Shown: positions 26,215-34,990, counted from the stretch's first letter. The stretch is 45,832 bases of DNA from Actinobacteria bacterium 21-64-8 (GCA_903970225.1 CAJCHR010000172.1:1-45832); one strand, 5' to 3'. Notes: generated from the sequence alone by a model not told the origin. Numbers and translations are program-made.

Positions 26215-27063
26215 ATGATGCACGTCGACACAGCCCTGCCAGCGCCTTACCGCATGTACGACGGTCCGTTGACTACGGCGATCTTCGATTGGGCCGGCAC
26301 GGTGCTCGACTTCGGATGCCTCGCGCCGGTCAAGGCGTTCGTTGCCGCGTTCGAGCAGCACGGTGTCGCCATTTCCGAAGCCGAAGCGCGCGTGCCGATG
26401 GGGGCGGCCAAGCGCGAGCATATCGAACAGCTCCTCGCGATGCCGGCGGTGCAGGAGCGCTGGACCCGGCATCACGGTGCTGCTTCGACCCAGGCCGATG
26501 TCGGCGCGCTCTATGCGGTGTTCCTGCGCAGCGATGCCGAGAACGTCGCTCGTTATAGCGACCTCATCCCCGGTGCGCTGGAGGCGATCGATGCCCTGCG
26601 TGCCCGAGGAATCGCGATCGGAAGCACAACCGGCTATCCGCGCGAAGTGATGACGGCGCTCGTCCCGCTCGCGCACGCGCAAGGCTATCGGCCCGATCAC
26701 CTCTGCACCGCCAGCGACGTCGCGCGGGGGCGGCCTTGGCCCGACATGGTGCTCGCCAATGCCGTCGCGCTCCGAGCGCCCGATGTGCGGGCCTGCGTGG
26801 TCGTCGATGACAGTCCCAGCGGCCTTGCGTCCGCCCGCGCAGCCGGGATGTGGGCGGTCGGGATAGCGGCCAGCGGCAATGAGGTCGGGCTGTCGCTCGC
26901 CGACTGGTCGGCTCTCGATGATACTGCACGCCGTGAGCATCTCGCCCCGGCTCGCGAGCGCCTGCACGCCGCTGGGGCGCAATTCGTGATCGACAGCCTC
27001 GCCGACCTGCTTCCCGTCATCGACGCGATCGAACAGCGCCTGCGCGCGGGCGCCGCGGCATGA
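26215..27063 (+). CDS. phnX: phosphonoacetaldehyde hydrolase (phosphonatase)
   Basis: A 282-residue HAD-superfamily enzyme that cleaves phosphonoacetaldehyde to acetaldehyde and phosphate. Motifs: the nucleophile loop FDWAGTVLDFG, the cap with EARVPMGAAKREHI carrying the Schiff-base Lys (K of AAK, equivalent to Lys53), then STTGYPREVM and the VVVDDSPSG acidic motif. Several ATGs exist (26185, 26215, 26218, 26254). I chose 26215 because a palindrome occupies the bases before 26185. It overlaps the dehydrogenase gene by ATGA. No phnW transaminase is in the window. Confidence 0.93.
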   Translation: MMHVDTALPAPYRMYDGPLTTAIFDWAGTVLDFGCLAPVKAFVAAFEQHGVAISEAEARVPMGAAKREHIEQLLAMPAVQERWTRHHGAASTQADVGALYAVFLRSDAENVARYSDLIPGALEAIDALRARGIAIGSTTGYPREVMTALVPLAHAQGYRPDHLCTASDVARGRPWPDMVLANAVALRAPDVRACVVVDDSPSGLASARAAGMWAVGIAASGNEVGLSLADWSALDDTARREHLAPARERLHAAGAQFVIDSLADLLPVIDAIEQRLRAGAAA

Positions 27064-28178
27064 CGGGCTGGACCTTTCACAATCCGGTCAACGTGACCTT
27101 CGGCATCGATGCGTTCGACGGGATCGGGCGCCTGGCCAATGGCCGCAGCTATGTCCTCGTCACTTACCCGGGCTCGCTGTTCGAGCGGCTTGCCGAACGT
27201 GTCGCGGCTTTGGCGGGCACGCCGCTCGCCGTCATCGACGCGATTGAGCCCAATCCTTCACTCGCCAGCCTCAATTCGATTTGTGCGCAGCTCGGCGCCT
27301 TGCCCCAACCGCCGGAATTGCTGATCGCGCTGGGCGGTGGCTCGGTGATCGATTCTGCGAAGTTCCTAGCCGCCGGGCACGGCCAGTGGCAGCCGGTCCT
27401 CGACTATATCGAGAATGGGCGTTCCATAGGGTGCGCAGCGCTACCCATCCTTGCGATCCCGACCACGTCGGGAACCGGAAGCGAGGTCACCAGCTGGGCG
27501 ACGGTCTGGGACCCGGAGAGAGACCGCAAGCTCTCGCTCGCCAGTGCCGACCTCTATCCCGAGACGGTGGTGGTGGACCCCCGGCTGGTCGTCGGCCTGC
27601 CGTGGCAGATCACTCTTTCCAGCGGTCTTGATGCGCTTTCGCACGCGCTCGAAAGCCTCTGGAACGTCAACGCCAACCCGGTAACGCGCGGCTTCGCCAT
27701 TCCCGCCGCACGCGACATCATGGACGCGCTGGTCCGGTTGCACGATGATCTGGATGACCTCGATGCACGCAGCCAGGCCGCGTTCGGATCGCTTCAGGCC
27801 GGCCTCGCCTTTTCCAACACCAAGACCGCGCTCGCGCACAATATCTCCTATCCGATCTCCCTCAGGCACGGCGTCGCGCATGGCATCGCCTGTTCGTTCT
27901 GCCTGCCCGATGTCATGGCCGCCGCGCTCGGCACGGATCCGGTCTGCGATGCCGCGATCGGGCAGATCTTCGGCGATATCGCCTCGGCGCCTGCGCGCCT
28001 GCGCGCTTTCCTCGATACGATGGGCATCGCCGGTGATCCGGCCGACTACGGCATCGGCCCGGGCGAGTGGCGGGAGATCGTCACGGATGCCTTTGCCGGG
28101 CCACGCGGCCGCAACTTCATCGGATCGATCGACCGCTTCCCATTCGGCTCGCCGGTCCTCGCTGCCGAAAGGACATGA
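27060..28178 (+). CDS. phosphonate-associated iron-containing alcohol dehydrogenase
   Basis: A 372-residue group III alcohol dehydrogenase. The NAD-binding motif is LLIALGGGSVIDSAK; PTTSGTGSEVTSWA binds the nicotinamide side. Metal ligands are visible in GLDALSHALES (Asp and His) and LRHGVAHGIACSF (His). It resembles the family tied to phosphonate metabolism (TIGR03405 type). Overlap with phnX on one side and with the MFS gene on the other implies one coupled operon. The likely reaction is interconversion of 2-hydroxyethylphosphonate and phosphonoacetaldehyde; in this catabolic setting oxidation is expected. That substrate is inferred. Confidence 0.88.
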   Translation: MTGWTFHNPVNVTFGIDAFDGIGRLANGRSYVLVTYPGSLFERLAERVAALAGTPLAVIDAIEPNPSLASLNSICAQLGALPQPPELLIALGGGSVIDSAKFLAAGHGQWQPVLDYIENGRSIGCAALPILAIPTTSGTGSEVTSWATVWDPERDRKLSLASADLYPETVVVDPRLVVGLPWQITLSSGLDALSHALESLWNVNANPVTRGFAIPAARDIMDALVRLHDDLDDLDARSQAAFGSLQAGLAFSNTKTALAHNISYPISLRHGVAHGIACSFCLPDVMAAALGTDPVCDAAIGQIFGDIASAPARLRAFLDTMGIAGDPADYGIGPGEWREIVTDAFAGPRGRNFIGSIDRFPFGSPVLAAERT

Positions 28179-29632
28179 TGATGGCGCCGACCCAAGTCGT
28201 CCGGACGGACGCGTTGACCCGCCTCGACAACATGCCCTGGACGCGTTTCCACACGACGCTCACGATCGCGCTGGGGATCGGCTGGGCGCTCGATTCCTTC
28301 GAAACCAACATCATCGGCAGCGTCTTCGCGGTGCTCAAGGCGCAGTGGCACCTGACTTCGGCGCAAGGTTCGCTCGCCGTGAGCGCCTGGGTGGTCGGCA
28401 TGCTGATCGGGGCGATCGGTTTCGGCTATCTCGCCGACCGTTTCGGTCGCAAGCGCCTCTTCCTGGCGACACTGCTCTGGTACGCGCTCTTTAGCATCGG
28501 CACGGTCTTCTCGTGGGACTACAATTCGTTCCTGTTCTTCCGCGTGATGACGGCGCTTGCGGTGGGCGGCGAATATTCCGCCGTCACCGCCACGATGGGA
28601 GAGTTCTTCCCGAAAGCGCATCGCGGACGCACCGATGCACTGATCCTTTCCGGCTTCCCCCTGGGCGCGATGGCATCTGCCGGAATTACCTGGATCCTGC
28701 TTGATCAGCTGCCACCCGGAATCGCGTGGCGTCTGGGTTTCGGTTTCGGCACGACGCTCGCGCTCCTGTTCTTCTGGATACGCCGCACGGTGCCGGAATC
28801 GCCGCGCTGGCTTCTCCAGCAGGGCCGCATCGACGAGGTCGAGCGGATCGTTGACCAGATTGCGGCGAGCGCGGCGAAGCAGGGTTTCGTCCGCGAGGCT
28901 GGGCGGCGCTATCCCCTTACGGAATACGCTCCGCAGCAGGCTGCCGTCTTGCGCAACCTGCGCACGCTGCTCGGAGCCTACCGGGCGCGCTGTGCGCTTG
29001 CCAGCGCGCTGAACTTCTCCCAGGCCGCGGTGGTCTACGGCGTGCTGTCGCTGATGGCGCTGGTCATCCTGCCCTATCTGAAGGTGCCGGCGGCCGACAT
29101 GCCGCTCTACTACGTCTTCGGTAACGCGGCCGCCTTGCTGGGCGGACTGACCGGAGCATACATGGTCGATGCCTGGGGACGGCAGAAGTCGCTCGTCGCC
29201 AGCTACAGCCTCACCGTGCTCGCCGTGATCCCGCTTTATGCGATCATGAACCTGCCGGCGGTGGTCCTGAGCTATTGCCTGATCCAGTTCGGCGTCACCT
29301 GGGCCTACATCACCGCTTATGTCGTCTCGGCCGAAGTGCTGCCCACGCACGCCCGCGCGACCGGCCTCGGCATATCGGTCGCGGTTGGAAGAGTCGGCGC
29401 CATGTTTGCACCGGTTCTGTTGACTTCGGCTTACCAGAGCTCGGGTACGCCGGCATTCGCGCTGCTCACGCTGATCCTGCTTGCGCTGCCTGGCCCCGTT
29501 GCCGCATTTGTATGGTGGTGGCTGGGCAAGGAGACCCGCGACATTTCACTGGAAGAAGGCAGCGTCGCGCCGTCGCTGCAGTCTCATCTCCCGTTCGAGG
29601 CAAGCAAAGCACCTCTCGCAGGGGCGGGTTAG
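28175..29632 (+). CDS. MFS transporter, putative phosphonate permease
   Basis: A 485-residue, 12-helix major facilitator protein. It has the motif A loop GYLADRFGRKR, ALAVGGEYSAVTATMGEFFP in the fourth helix region, RTVPESPRWLLQQGR in the central loop, and AWGRQK in the second half, all typical of the metabolite:H+ symporter and sugar-porter-like groups. The ATG overlaps the dehydrogenase stop; two further ATGs follow at once. Third gene of the phnX operon, so it probably imports the operon's phosphonate. No such substrate is established for this family as far as I know. Confidence 0.9.
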   Translation: MMMAPTQVVRTDALTRLDNMPWTRFHTTLTIALGIGWALDSFETNIIGSVFAVLKAQWHLTSAQGSLAVSAWVVGMLIGAIGFGYLADRFGRKRLFLATLLWYALFSIGTVFSWDYNSFLFFRVMTALAVGGEYSAVTATMGEFFPKAHRGRTDALILSGFPLGAMASAGITWILLDQLPPGIAWRLGFGFGTTLALLFFWIRRTVPESPRWLLQQGRIDEVERIVDQIAASAAKQGFVREAGRRYPLTEYAPQQAAVLRNLRTLLGAYRARCALASALNFSQAAVVYGVLSLMALVILPYLKVPAADMPLYYVFGNAAALLGGLTGAYMVDAWGRQKSLVASYSLTVLAVIPLYAIMNLPAVVLSYCLIQFGVTWAYITAYVVSAEVLPTHARATGLGISVAVGRVGAMFAPVLLTSAYQSSGTPAFALLTLILLALPGPVAAFVWWWLGKETRDISLEEGSVAPSLQSHLPFEASKAPLAGAG

Positions 29633-29951
29633 AATTCACCGCGCTGCGATCTTTTGCGCACGTGAAGGTAACCGGTTTTCCCCATCCACCATCGTCGTTT
29701 ACGTTGGAATCCGACTCTCGATGGGGGCGGGGCTAACGCCTGACTTTGGCCGACGCCTCCAGAAGCTCCATCGCTGAGATGACCCATAAGTCGACATCTA
29801 AAGGCACTTTCGAGCCTTCCCAAACCGGCCGTTCGTTCATCTCGAGCAACGGCAAGTTTCGGCGCGCCAGCAGAGCCGGTGAAATGGTATGCGGTGGTGC
29901 GAAGCAGTAAGTCTGCTACCAATTTACAATCTGCGGAAAACTGCCGTTTCC
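29633..29951. other. intergenic, no clear gene
   Basis: Convergent gap between the MFS gene and the BON gene. A 42-codon plus-strand frame (29779-29907, MTHKSTSKGTFE) has an ATG but no good ribosome site and no recognisable family. I do not call it a gene. Confidence 0.4.
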
Positions 29952-30185
29952 CTATGGCTCATTGACGATGAGATCGTTCTGGACATCGACAATGCCCTCA
30001 TGGGCCCAAGCAGCGGCGGCAGCCATGCGCCGTTCTCGCGACGAGCGAACCTGGCCTGAGAGAACCACTTTCCCATTTTGTATCGACACGTTGATGGTAT
30101 GCGGATCAAAGAACCACGAATGACCGAGCGCATGGCCAATATCATCGCTCAAAAGTTCGGTGTCGGGTGCGTGTTCATGGACCAT
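29952..30185 (-). CDS. single BON-domain protein
   Basis: A 77-residue protein consisting of one BON domain: an acidic N-terminal helix (LLSDDIGHALGHSW), the strand VSIQNGKVVLSGQV with its conserved Gly, and a helix ending VDVQNDLIV. The start at 30185 has GGAAGG nine bases upstream; an upstream ATG at 30212 lacks one. There is no signal peptide, so it is probably cytoplasmic. BON domains bind lipid or cell-envelope surfaces, and small BON proteins are often osmotic-stress genes. Confidence 0.82.
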   Translation of the reverse strand: MVHEHAPDTELLSDDIGHALGHSWFFDPHTINVSIQNGKVVLSGQVRSSRERRMAAAAAWAHEGIVDVQNDLIVNEP

Positions 30186-30371
30186 CAGCTGTGCCTTCCA
30201 ATTCGGATACAACGCTACCTAGCGGAAGTTTAAGACATATCGGTGATGAATGCATCGCATTGCAAACGTCCCTTCGTTGCGCTCTCTGGAATCTGAATGG
30301 CCGCCGTCGGGTGCGACCTTGGTACACGTTCGCGAGCGCCTTCGAATGGCGCGACCGTCATCGCGGCGGTG

Positions 30372-30642
30372 ATGGGACCAGATGACGTCTATCAAGGCCG
30401 GATCTGGGAGGTCAATGTCTTCTGCGAACCCGCCCATGGATTGATCGTCGCCAAGATCGAGCATCCCCGATGCCGAGCAGCTCGTCTCCATTCACGGCTG
30501 GAGTGGGTCCGAAAGTACCGACGATCCGCGCTATCCCAGGTCGGCGACCGTTAAGGCACCGCATGAACTGCTCGAGAACCAGCCTCTGTGGGAAGAGCTA
30601 TGGCTGTTCAGTTCATCGCCAGAAGCGCTTCATTCCGATTAG
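30372..30642 (+). pseudogene. CYTH-domain protein remnant (C-terminal half, frameshifted)
   Basis: The plus strand reads YQGRIWEVNVFCEPAHGLIV, then AKIEHP, then after a one-base shift DAEQLVSIHGW and TDDPRYPRSATV, ending at a TAG at 30640-30642. The pattern WEVDVF..GLVVAEIEL...DDPRY is the C-terminal half of short CYTH (class IV cyclase/triphosphatase-like) proteins. The N-terminal EIERKFL part is absent. Its end overlaps the end of the intact CYTH-CHAD gene on the opposite strand. Confidence 0.68.
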
Positions 30643-32088
30643 ATCATGATGGGCGTGTTCGGCGTCGGCCAGCAGGTGCTTCCTATCGCTCTTCTTGCTG
30701 GCCGCGAGGATCGCATCGGCATCGGCTATGCCCAATTCCTCGAGCAACGCGCGCCCGCTGGCGAGGTCGTTCAGATGGCCGAGCGCGGTCTGGAGATCCT
30801 CTATTGCTTCGAGAAATGCTTCGCGACGATGTACCGCCTTTTTGCCCGGGTAAAGATCCGCAAAGAATTCCGCCGTGTAGCGCAGTTTCTTGCCGACAAT
30901 CCTAACCCGGTGGCGCTCATGTTCGTTGAGTTTGGCAAGATGCTTGCCGCGACGCTTGATCTTGCGTCTGAGCTGATCCAGCATCTCAGCCGCAGTCTCC
31001 CGCGCGGGGGCCTCCCGAAGCTCGATCGTATCGTCACGCTTTCGCCATCCGCCGATCGATAGCCATTCGACGAAATCAAGCATGAGCCCGCGGACGGCGT
31101 CCGAATTCAGCGTTTGCTCGACGGTGTCATAGCGCTGGGTTCGCGCGGCGTGCAGGCGCTCGAGTGCCTGCTCATGGTCGATCTTCTCGATCATCACATC
31201 GACATCGCGAACCTTGCCAAGCGTTCCGGCAAGTGAACGGAAGTCCGACTGGAAGCGGTCGAGATCCGGGCCCGCCAGCATATCTTCGAACGTAGACAGA
31301 GCCGAGCGGAGCCGGCGCAGCCCCACGCGGGCCTGATGCAGCGATGCAGGTGATCTGGAGGAAAGAAGATTGTCCTCGTTAAGCCGGAACTGGCGGATGC
31401 AGGAGCCTGCCACTCTCTCGAAAAGGCTCGCGGTATCGCCGCCGCGCGAGAGCGCGATCGGCTCCGCCTTCACCGACCGCGATCGCTTACCCGCGAGAAG
31501 CGCATAGCCGCGTTCGCTCTTGGTCTGCACGCCAAGGCGGACCGGAACGAGGGAGGCCAAATGCTGCGCCAGATCGAACAGCGCCTCGCGGCTGCCGTCC
31601 AGCAGCTCGAGTTCGAGCTCGGAGATGGGTGCGGCCTTGTCACCGACGACGGCTCGGCCCCGATCGGCCACGAGTTCGATGCGGCCCGTTCCGTTCTGAT
31701 GAACAACGGTGGTTCGATTGATTTCGACCGTGAAGGCCGGGGCGAGGCTTTCCGCCGTCCTGTCGGTCAGCGTCTCGGCAAGCGCTGGCGCTGCATCGTC
31801 AAGCACCGGCGTGTCGCTTTCCAGCGCGCGCTCCCACTCGCCTCTCGCGAAGAGGCTGGCGGCAGCGTTGCTTTCGGTCTTGATGGTCTGGATCCGCTTG
31901 CCGGCCGAGGTTCGGATACGCAGCGACAGGCCGGCGGCTTTAAGCGCCTGTGTCTCGGTATCGAAATAGACCGAGAGCTGATCCCGCGAAACGGGATCGT
32001 GATCAGCGAAGATGGGATCGGCGAGCAATGTCGCGATGTCTGCCAGGCCAAGCTGGAGCTTCAGCTCGACCTCTTCTGCGTCGCTCAC
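30613..32088 (-). CDS. CYTH and CHAD domain-containing protein
   Basis: A 491-residue two-domain protein. The N-terminal CYTH domain (about 5-200) begins EVELKLQL, the EXEXK motif of triphosphate tunnel enzymes, and may hydrolyse inorganic triphosphate. The C-terminal CHAD domain (about 225-485) is a His/Arg/Lys-rich helical bundle (HQARVGLRRLRSALS, HRVRIVGKKLRYTAEFF); CHAD domains bind polyphosphate. The GTG at 32088 has GGAGGAGAG upstream and starts just before the CYTH motif; the longer frame from 32208 is unlikely. It fits the polyphosphate theme set by PPK2. Confidence 0.92.
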   Translation of the reverse strand: MSDAEEVELKLQLGLADIATLLADPIFADHDPVSRDQLSVYFDTETQALKAAGLSLRIRTSAGKRIQTIKTESNAAASLFARGEWERALESDTPVLDDAAPALAETLTDRTAESLAPAFTVEINRTTVVHQNGTGRIELVADRGRAVVGDKAAPISELELELLDGSREALFDLAQHLASLVPVRLGVQTKSERGYALLAGKRSRSVKAEPIALSRGGDTASLFERVAGSCIRQFRLNEDNLLSSRSPASLHQARVGLRRLRSALSTFEDMLAGPDLDRFQSDFRSLAGTLGKVRDVDVMIEKIDHEQALERLHAARTQRYDTVEQTLNSDAVRGLMLDFVEWLSIGGWRKRDDTIELREAPARETAAEMLDQLRRKIKRRGKHLAKLNEHERHRVRIVGKKLRYTAEFFADLYPGKKAVHRREAFLEAIEDLQTALGHLNDLASGRALLEELGIADADAILAASKKSDRKHLLADAEHAHHDLIGMKRFWR

Positions 32089-32126
32089 GCTGCTCTCCTC
32101 CGGGTTGAGACCAACCTTAGCGCATG

Positions 32127-32146
32127 ATGGGAGAAGAAGCTCCCAT
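32127..32146 (-). promoter_or_regulatory. 7-bp stem-loop upstream of CYTH-CHAD
   Basis: ATGGGAG-AAGAAG-CTCCCAT is a perfect inverted repeat about 40 bases before the GTG start. It may be an operator or a 5'-leader hairpin. No known consensus fits. Confidence 0.3.
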
Positions 32147-32266
32147 TGTCCGATACGTGGACGAAGCCGCGGGCGCCGCAATTTCTTTTCACTGGCGGAA
32201 CCGTCCAATCGTCACAATCGCTTGATAGGGCAGGAGACCAGCCTCGGCCCGAGGCAGGTCAGGCGA

Positions 32267-32690
32267 ATGCGAGTATCGGTCGATCAAACAGTTTGGTGCT
32301 CTCCCTTATCGCAGCGAAGATGACGGGACGCTTCGCATCTTGCTGATCACCTCGCGCGACACGCGCCGCTGGATCATCCCGAAGGGAAACCCGATCAGCG
32401 GCCTTCGCCCTCACGAGACTGCAGCACAGGAAGCGTTCGAGGAGGCCGGGGTCCGGGGTGCAGTGAACCGTACCGCCTTGGGCGCGTTCACGTACACCAA
32501 GCACGGCAAAGACGGCCGGCAGCGCAGTGCGCATGTCAGAGTCTATCCGCTCGCGGTGACCGAGATCGCGGAGACGTGGCCCGAACAGCACGAGCGGGAA
32601 CAGCGCTGGTTCGAGGTTCATGCGGCCGCCGATGCGGTTGACGAGGAAAGTCTCCGCCATCTTATCCGCGGCTTCCCGGCGCGGGTCTAG
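32267..32690 (+). CDS. NUDIX hydrolase (diphosphoinositol/polyphosphate-type), apparent 5' frameshift
   Basis: The conserved part runs SIKQFGALPYR, LLITSRDTRRWIIPKGNP and the NUDIX box region LRPHETAAQEAFEEAGV, to LRGFP at the end. This resembles the small NUDIX group that includes diphosphoinositol-polyphosphate hydrolases. The conserved frame starts after a TAG at 32226 and contains no ATG, GTG or TTG before the TTG at 32340, which lies inside the domain. The ATG at 32267 (MRVS) is one base out of frame; removing one G near 32278-32279 joins it to SIKQF. So the gene may be damaged or the read wrong. If started at TTG 32340 it is 116 residues. Confidence 0.75.
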
Positions 32691-32713
32691 CAGGGCAGCG
32701 ACTCGCTGACCCG

Positions 32714-33115
32714 CTACTTCTTCCTGGATTTCTTCGGCCGGGATTTGGTCTTCTTGTCCTTGCCGAGGGCATGAGCCGCGACCGCCTTGATCTGTTCGAT
32801 CGTCGGCACAATTCGATCGGCAAGGATGTCGGCCGCGAGAGTCGTGATCGCTTCGGTCGTGTGCCTCGCGAACTGCGCGATCCCTGACGTTGACGCTTCC
32901 GCTTTGGCCGGCTTGGACTTCGGGTCCTTCTTCGGCTTGGCGACAGAGACGGTCTTTACCGATGCAGCTTTCGGCTTCTTGGCGTCCTTACCGGTCTTGA
33001 TGTCCTTGTTCGTGCCTTGAACGGTGCTGCCTATCTTCGACTTGGCAGGCGCCTTGGGCTTTGCGGGCGCCTTCGCGGCCGGCTTGTCCGCAGGCTTGGC
33101 CGAGGTTTTCGCCAT
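32714..33115 (-). CDS. Lys/Ala/Pro-rich histone H1-like protein
   Basis: A 133-residue very basic protein. The first half is built from PAK/KPAAKAP repeats, the middle (about 75-118) could form helices (IAQFARHTTEAITTLAADIL), and the end is KKTKSRPKKSRKK. This resembles bacterial H1-like/AlgP-type tails that bind nucleic acid. In a region with polyphosphate genes, Lys-rich tails are also possible polyphosphate targets, which is speculation. GAGGGAG lies 13-19 bases upstream. Confidence 0.72.
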   Translation of the reverse strand: MAKTSAKPADKPAAKAPAKPKAPAKSKIGSTVQGTNKDIKTGKDAKKPKAASVKTVSVAKPKKDPKSKPAKAEASTSGIAQFARHTTEAITTLAADILADRIVPTIEQIKAVAAHALGKDKKTKSRPKKSRKK

Positions 33116-33269
33116 GGCATTTCCGCTCCCTCGATCGGATTATCGTGTGTCCGCGATGGTAACATAACACGGGAGTGACCGGCTCGTCGAATGATCCCAT
33201 ATCCCGCCCCCCACCAGCAAGCCTGAGCAATTCCGGCCCGGCACGTTCCGGGGGCAGGCACGGGATAGC

Positions 33270-33526
33270 TTCCGTTCGCAGGCGTCGTTGCTCACGACCA
33301 AGCCCATCACACCAAACCGCTCGCTTGCCTTAGCCATCGAAGGGGGCAGCGACGGCGCATTCACCAACGTCAGGCGCAGAGCGAGCATCTGACTACCGAA
33401 GCTATCCGAAAGAAGGTTCAGTCAATCGCGCCTGCGCGTCGTAGCGGCGATGCGATTACCCCGCTCCAGCGCAACCCCCGCGATTGCCCGGCCAGCCTTG
33501 CTTCCGCGCCGGTGACCGGCCAAGCC
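33270..33526 (-). pseudogene. short-chain dehydrogenase remnant downstream of the Rieske gene
   Basis: Directly after the Rieske stop, the minus strand reads AGRAIAGVALERGNRIAATT, RRRD, a TGA (33422-33424), then in the same frame SFGSQMLALRLTLV, MAKASERFGVMGLVVSNDA. This follows an SDR Rossmann fold (GxGRAIA, ATTRR, a D-V strand position, and a VNNAG-like end). The expected VTGA start lies in another frame. The Tyr-x3-Lys active site is not found, so the gene is dead. Confidence 0.62.
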
Positions 33527-34936
33527 TTAAGCTTCTTTGCGCAACGGTTGCGGCGCACCGGTGCCCATGTACTCGGCCAGCGTCTTGTGGAAATTGTAAA
33601 CCGGCACTTCCTGGCGCGGGTTTGGCCGCGCGCCTTTGAAGCCGCGCGATTTCATGCCCCGTTGGACGTAGGGCATATTGCCGAAATCCTGCTGCAGCAC
33701 CTCTGGCCAGCGCGGATCAGTTGGATCGGGCACGTTGACCCACTCGGTGCTCGGCGCCTCCCCCTCTCCGTAGCGCTCGATCACATAGGTCTCGAAGATG
33801 CAGCTATTGGGGTCCGCACCATTTGGTCGCGCGCGGTAGCACAGTGCGTAGGTGATCCCCTGCAGGATTACGGCGTTAGGGAAAACGTGCCAGTCGTGTC
33901 CCGTCTCAGGCAGTAGATCGGGATCGAGCTCGGGCCAGGTGATGCCGCGCTCGGCGTCGATTTCCTGCGCTACCTGATTGAAGCGCTCCGCCACCACGTC
34001 CGCAGGCGTTCCGGGCGGCAGTTCCTCGACCACTCGGGCGGCGGCGGCAAGCATCGTGTCGGTGGTGCAGGAATTGACCCCTTCCATGATCGCATTGAGC
34101 GATTCCGAAAGCGTGACGCGCGGGTCGCGTACATCGGGTGGCTGGATGGAAGAGTCACACGTCTGCGTACCTGGCTTGCCTGGCCCGTTGCTGATTGCCG
34201 GACCGTGCCAGGCATGTTTGCCCGCGGTGCGGCACCAATAGAATGGCGTTGTTCCCCATTCGCAAAGCTGCGGATGCGATATCGCAGCGTGATGACTCTC
34301 GTTGAACGCTTCGAGCGCGGTTTTCCAGTTGCAGGGAAAGACCAGCCACTGCCGCCAGCGATAGCGCATCTTCTCGAGCTGATAGGGATCGAGCAGGGTG
34401 GCGACCGGCTCGAGGTAATCACGCAGCGGCTCACTGTCCGGATCCATGTTGACCCATATCCATCCGCCCCAGCTCTCGACCTTGACGGGCTCTAGGCTGG
34501 TGTTCTCATTCGTGAGGTAGCCGTCGTAACCCTTTCGATCGTTGATGAACGCAGTCTCGCCGGTGATCTTCCAGCGCCAGCCGTGAAACCTGCAGATGAA
34601 CTGCTTCGCGTTGCCGCAGCCTTTGGTGATCTGGCGTCCACGATGCTGACAGACGTTGTAGAATGCCTGGACCTCGTCAGGCGCGGTGCGCACGACGATG
34701 ATGGACTCGTCTACGATGTCATAGGTTACGTAATCGCCGACGTTGGGGATCTCCTCCTCCCGGCACGCCTGCTGCCAGACCTTGCCCCAAAGGTGTTCGC
34801 TCTCCCGTGCGGCATATTCGGGCGAAGTATAGGCTTCTATCGGGATGAGCGCGGGAGCCACAGGACGCATGTCGATCCCGGTCGGAACCTCGGCGTCCTC
34901 GAACGCGATCTGGCCTGCATGCCCGGCTTCCATCAT
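33527..34936 (-). CDS. Rieske non-heme iron oxygenase, large subunit
   Basis: A 469-residue ring-hydroxylating oxygenase alpha subunit. The Rieske [2Fe-2S] ligands are CQHRGR and CRFHGWRW (Cys-x-His and Cys-x2-His). The catalytic Fe site is NESHHAAISHPQ (N-E-x2-H-x4-H). The start at ATG 34936 has GGAGAGG just upstream; the TTG at 34948 lies in that site. It would oxidise an aromatic or similar hydrophobic substrate with ferredoxin and reductase encoded elsewhere. No beta subunit is nearby. Divergent from the VOC-TIM barrel pair, with an SDR relic downstream. Substrate unknown. Confidence 0.93.
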   Translation of the reverse strand: MMEAGHAGQIAFEDAEVPTGIDMRPVAPALIPIEAYTSPEYAARESEHLWGKVWQQACREEEIPNVGDYVTYDIVDESIIVVRTAPDEVQAFYNVCQHRGRQITKGCGNAKQFICRFHGWRWKITGETAFINDRKGYDGYLTNENTSLEPVKVESWGGWIWVNMDPDSEPLRDYLEPVATLLDPYQLEKMRYRWRQWLVFPCNWKTALEAFNESHHAAISHPQLCEWGTTPFYWCRTAGKHAWHGPAISNGPGKPGTQTCDSSIQPPDVRDPRVTLSESLNAIMEGVNSCTTDTMLAAAARVVEELPPGTPADVVAERFNQVAQEIDAERGITWPELDPDLLPETGHDWHVFPNAVILQGITYALCYRARPNGADPNSCIFETYVIERYGEGEAPSTEWVNVPDPTDPRWPEVLQQDFGNMPYVQRGMKSRGFKGARPNPRQEVPVYNFHKTLAEYMGTGAPQPLRKEA

Positions 34937-34990
34937 TTGCCTCTCCAACGTATTTTTCGGTATCTTCAGCCGAACTTGTCGGCATGTGAA

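Noticed and set aside
33140-33388. 82-codon minus-strand frame as a gene of its own
   Set aside because: Its first part is the middle of the decayed SDR, in frame with the upstream piece across a TGA.
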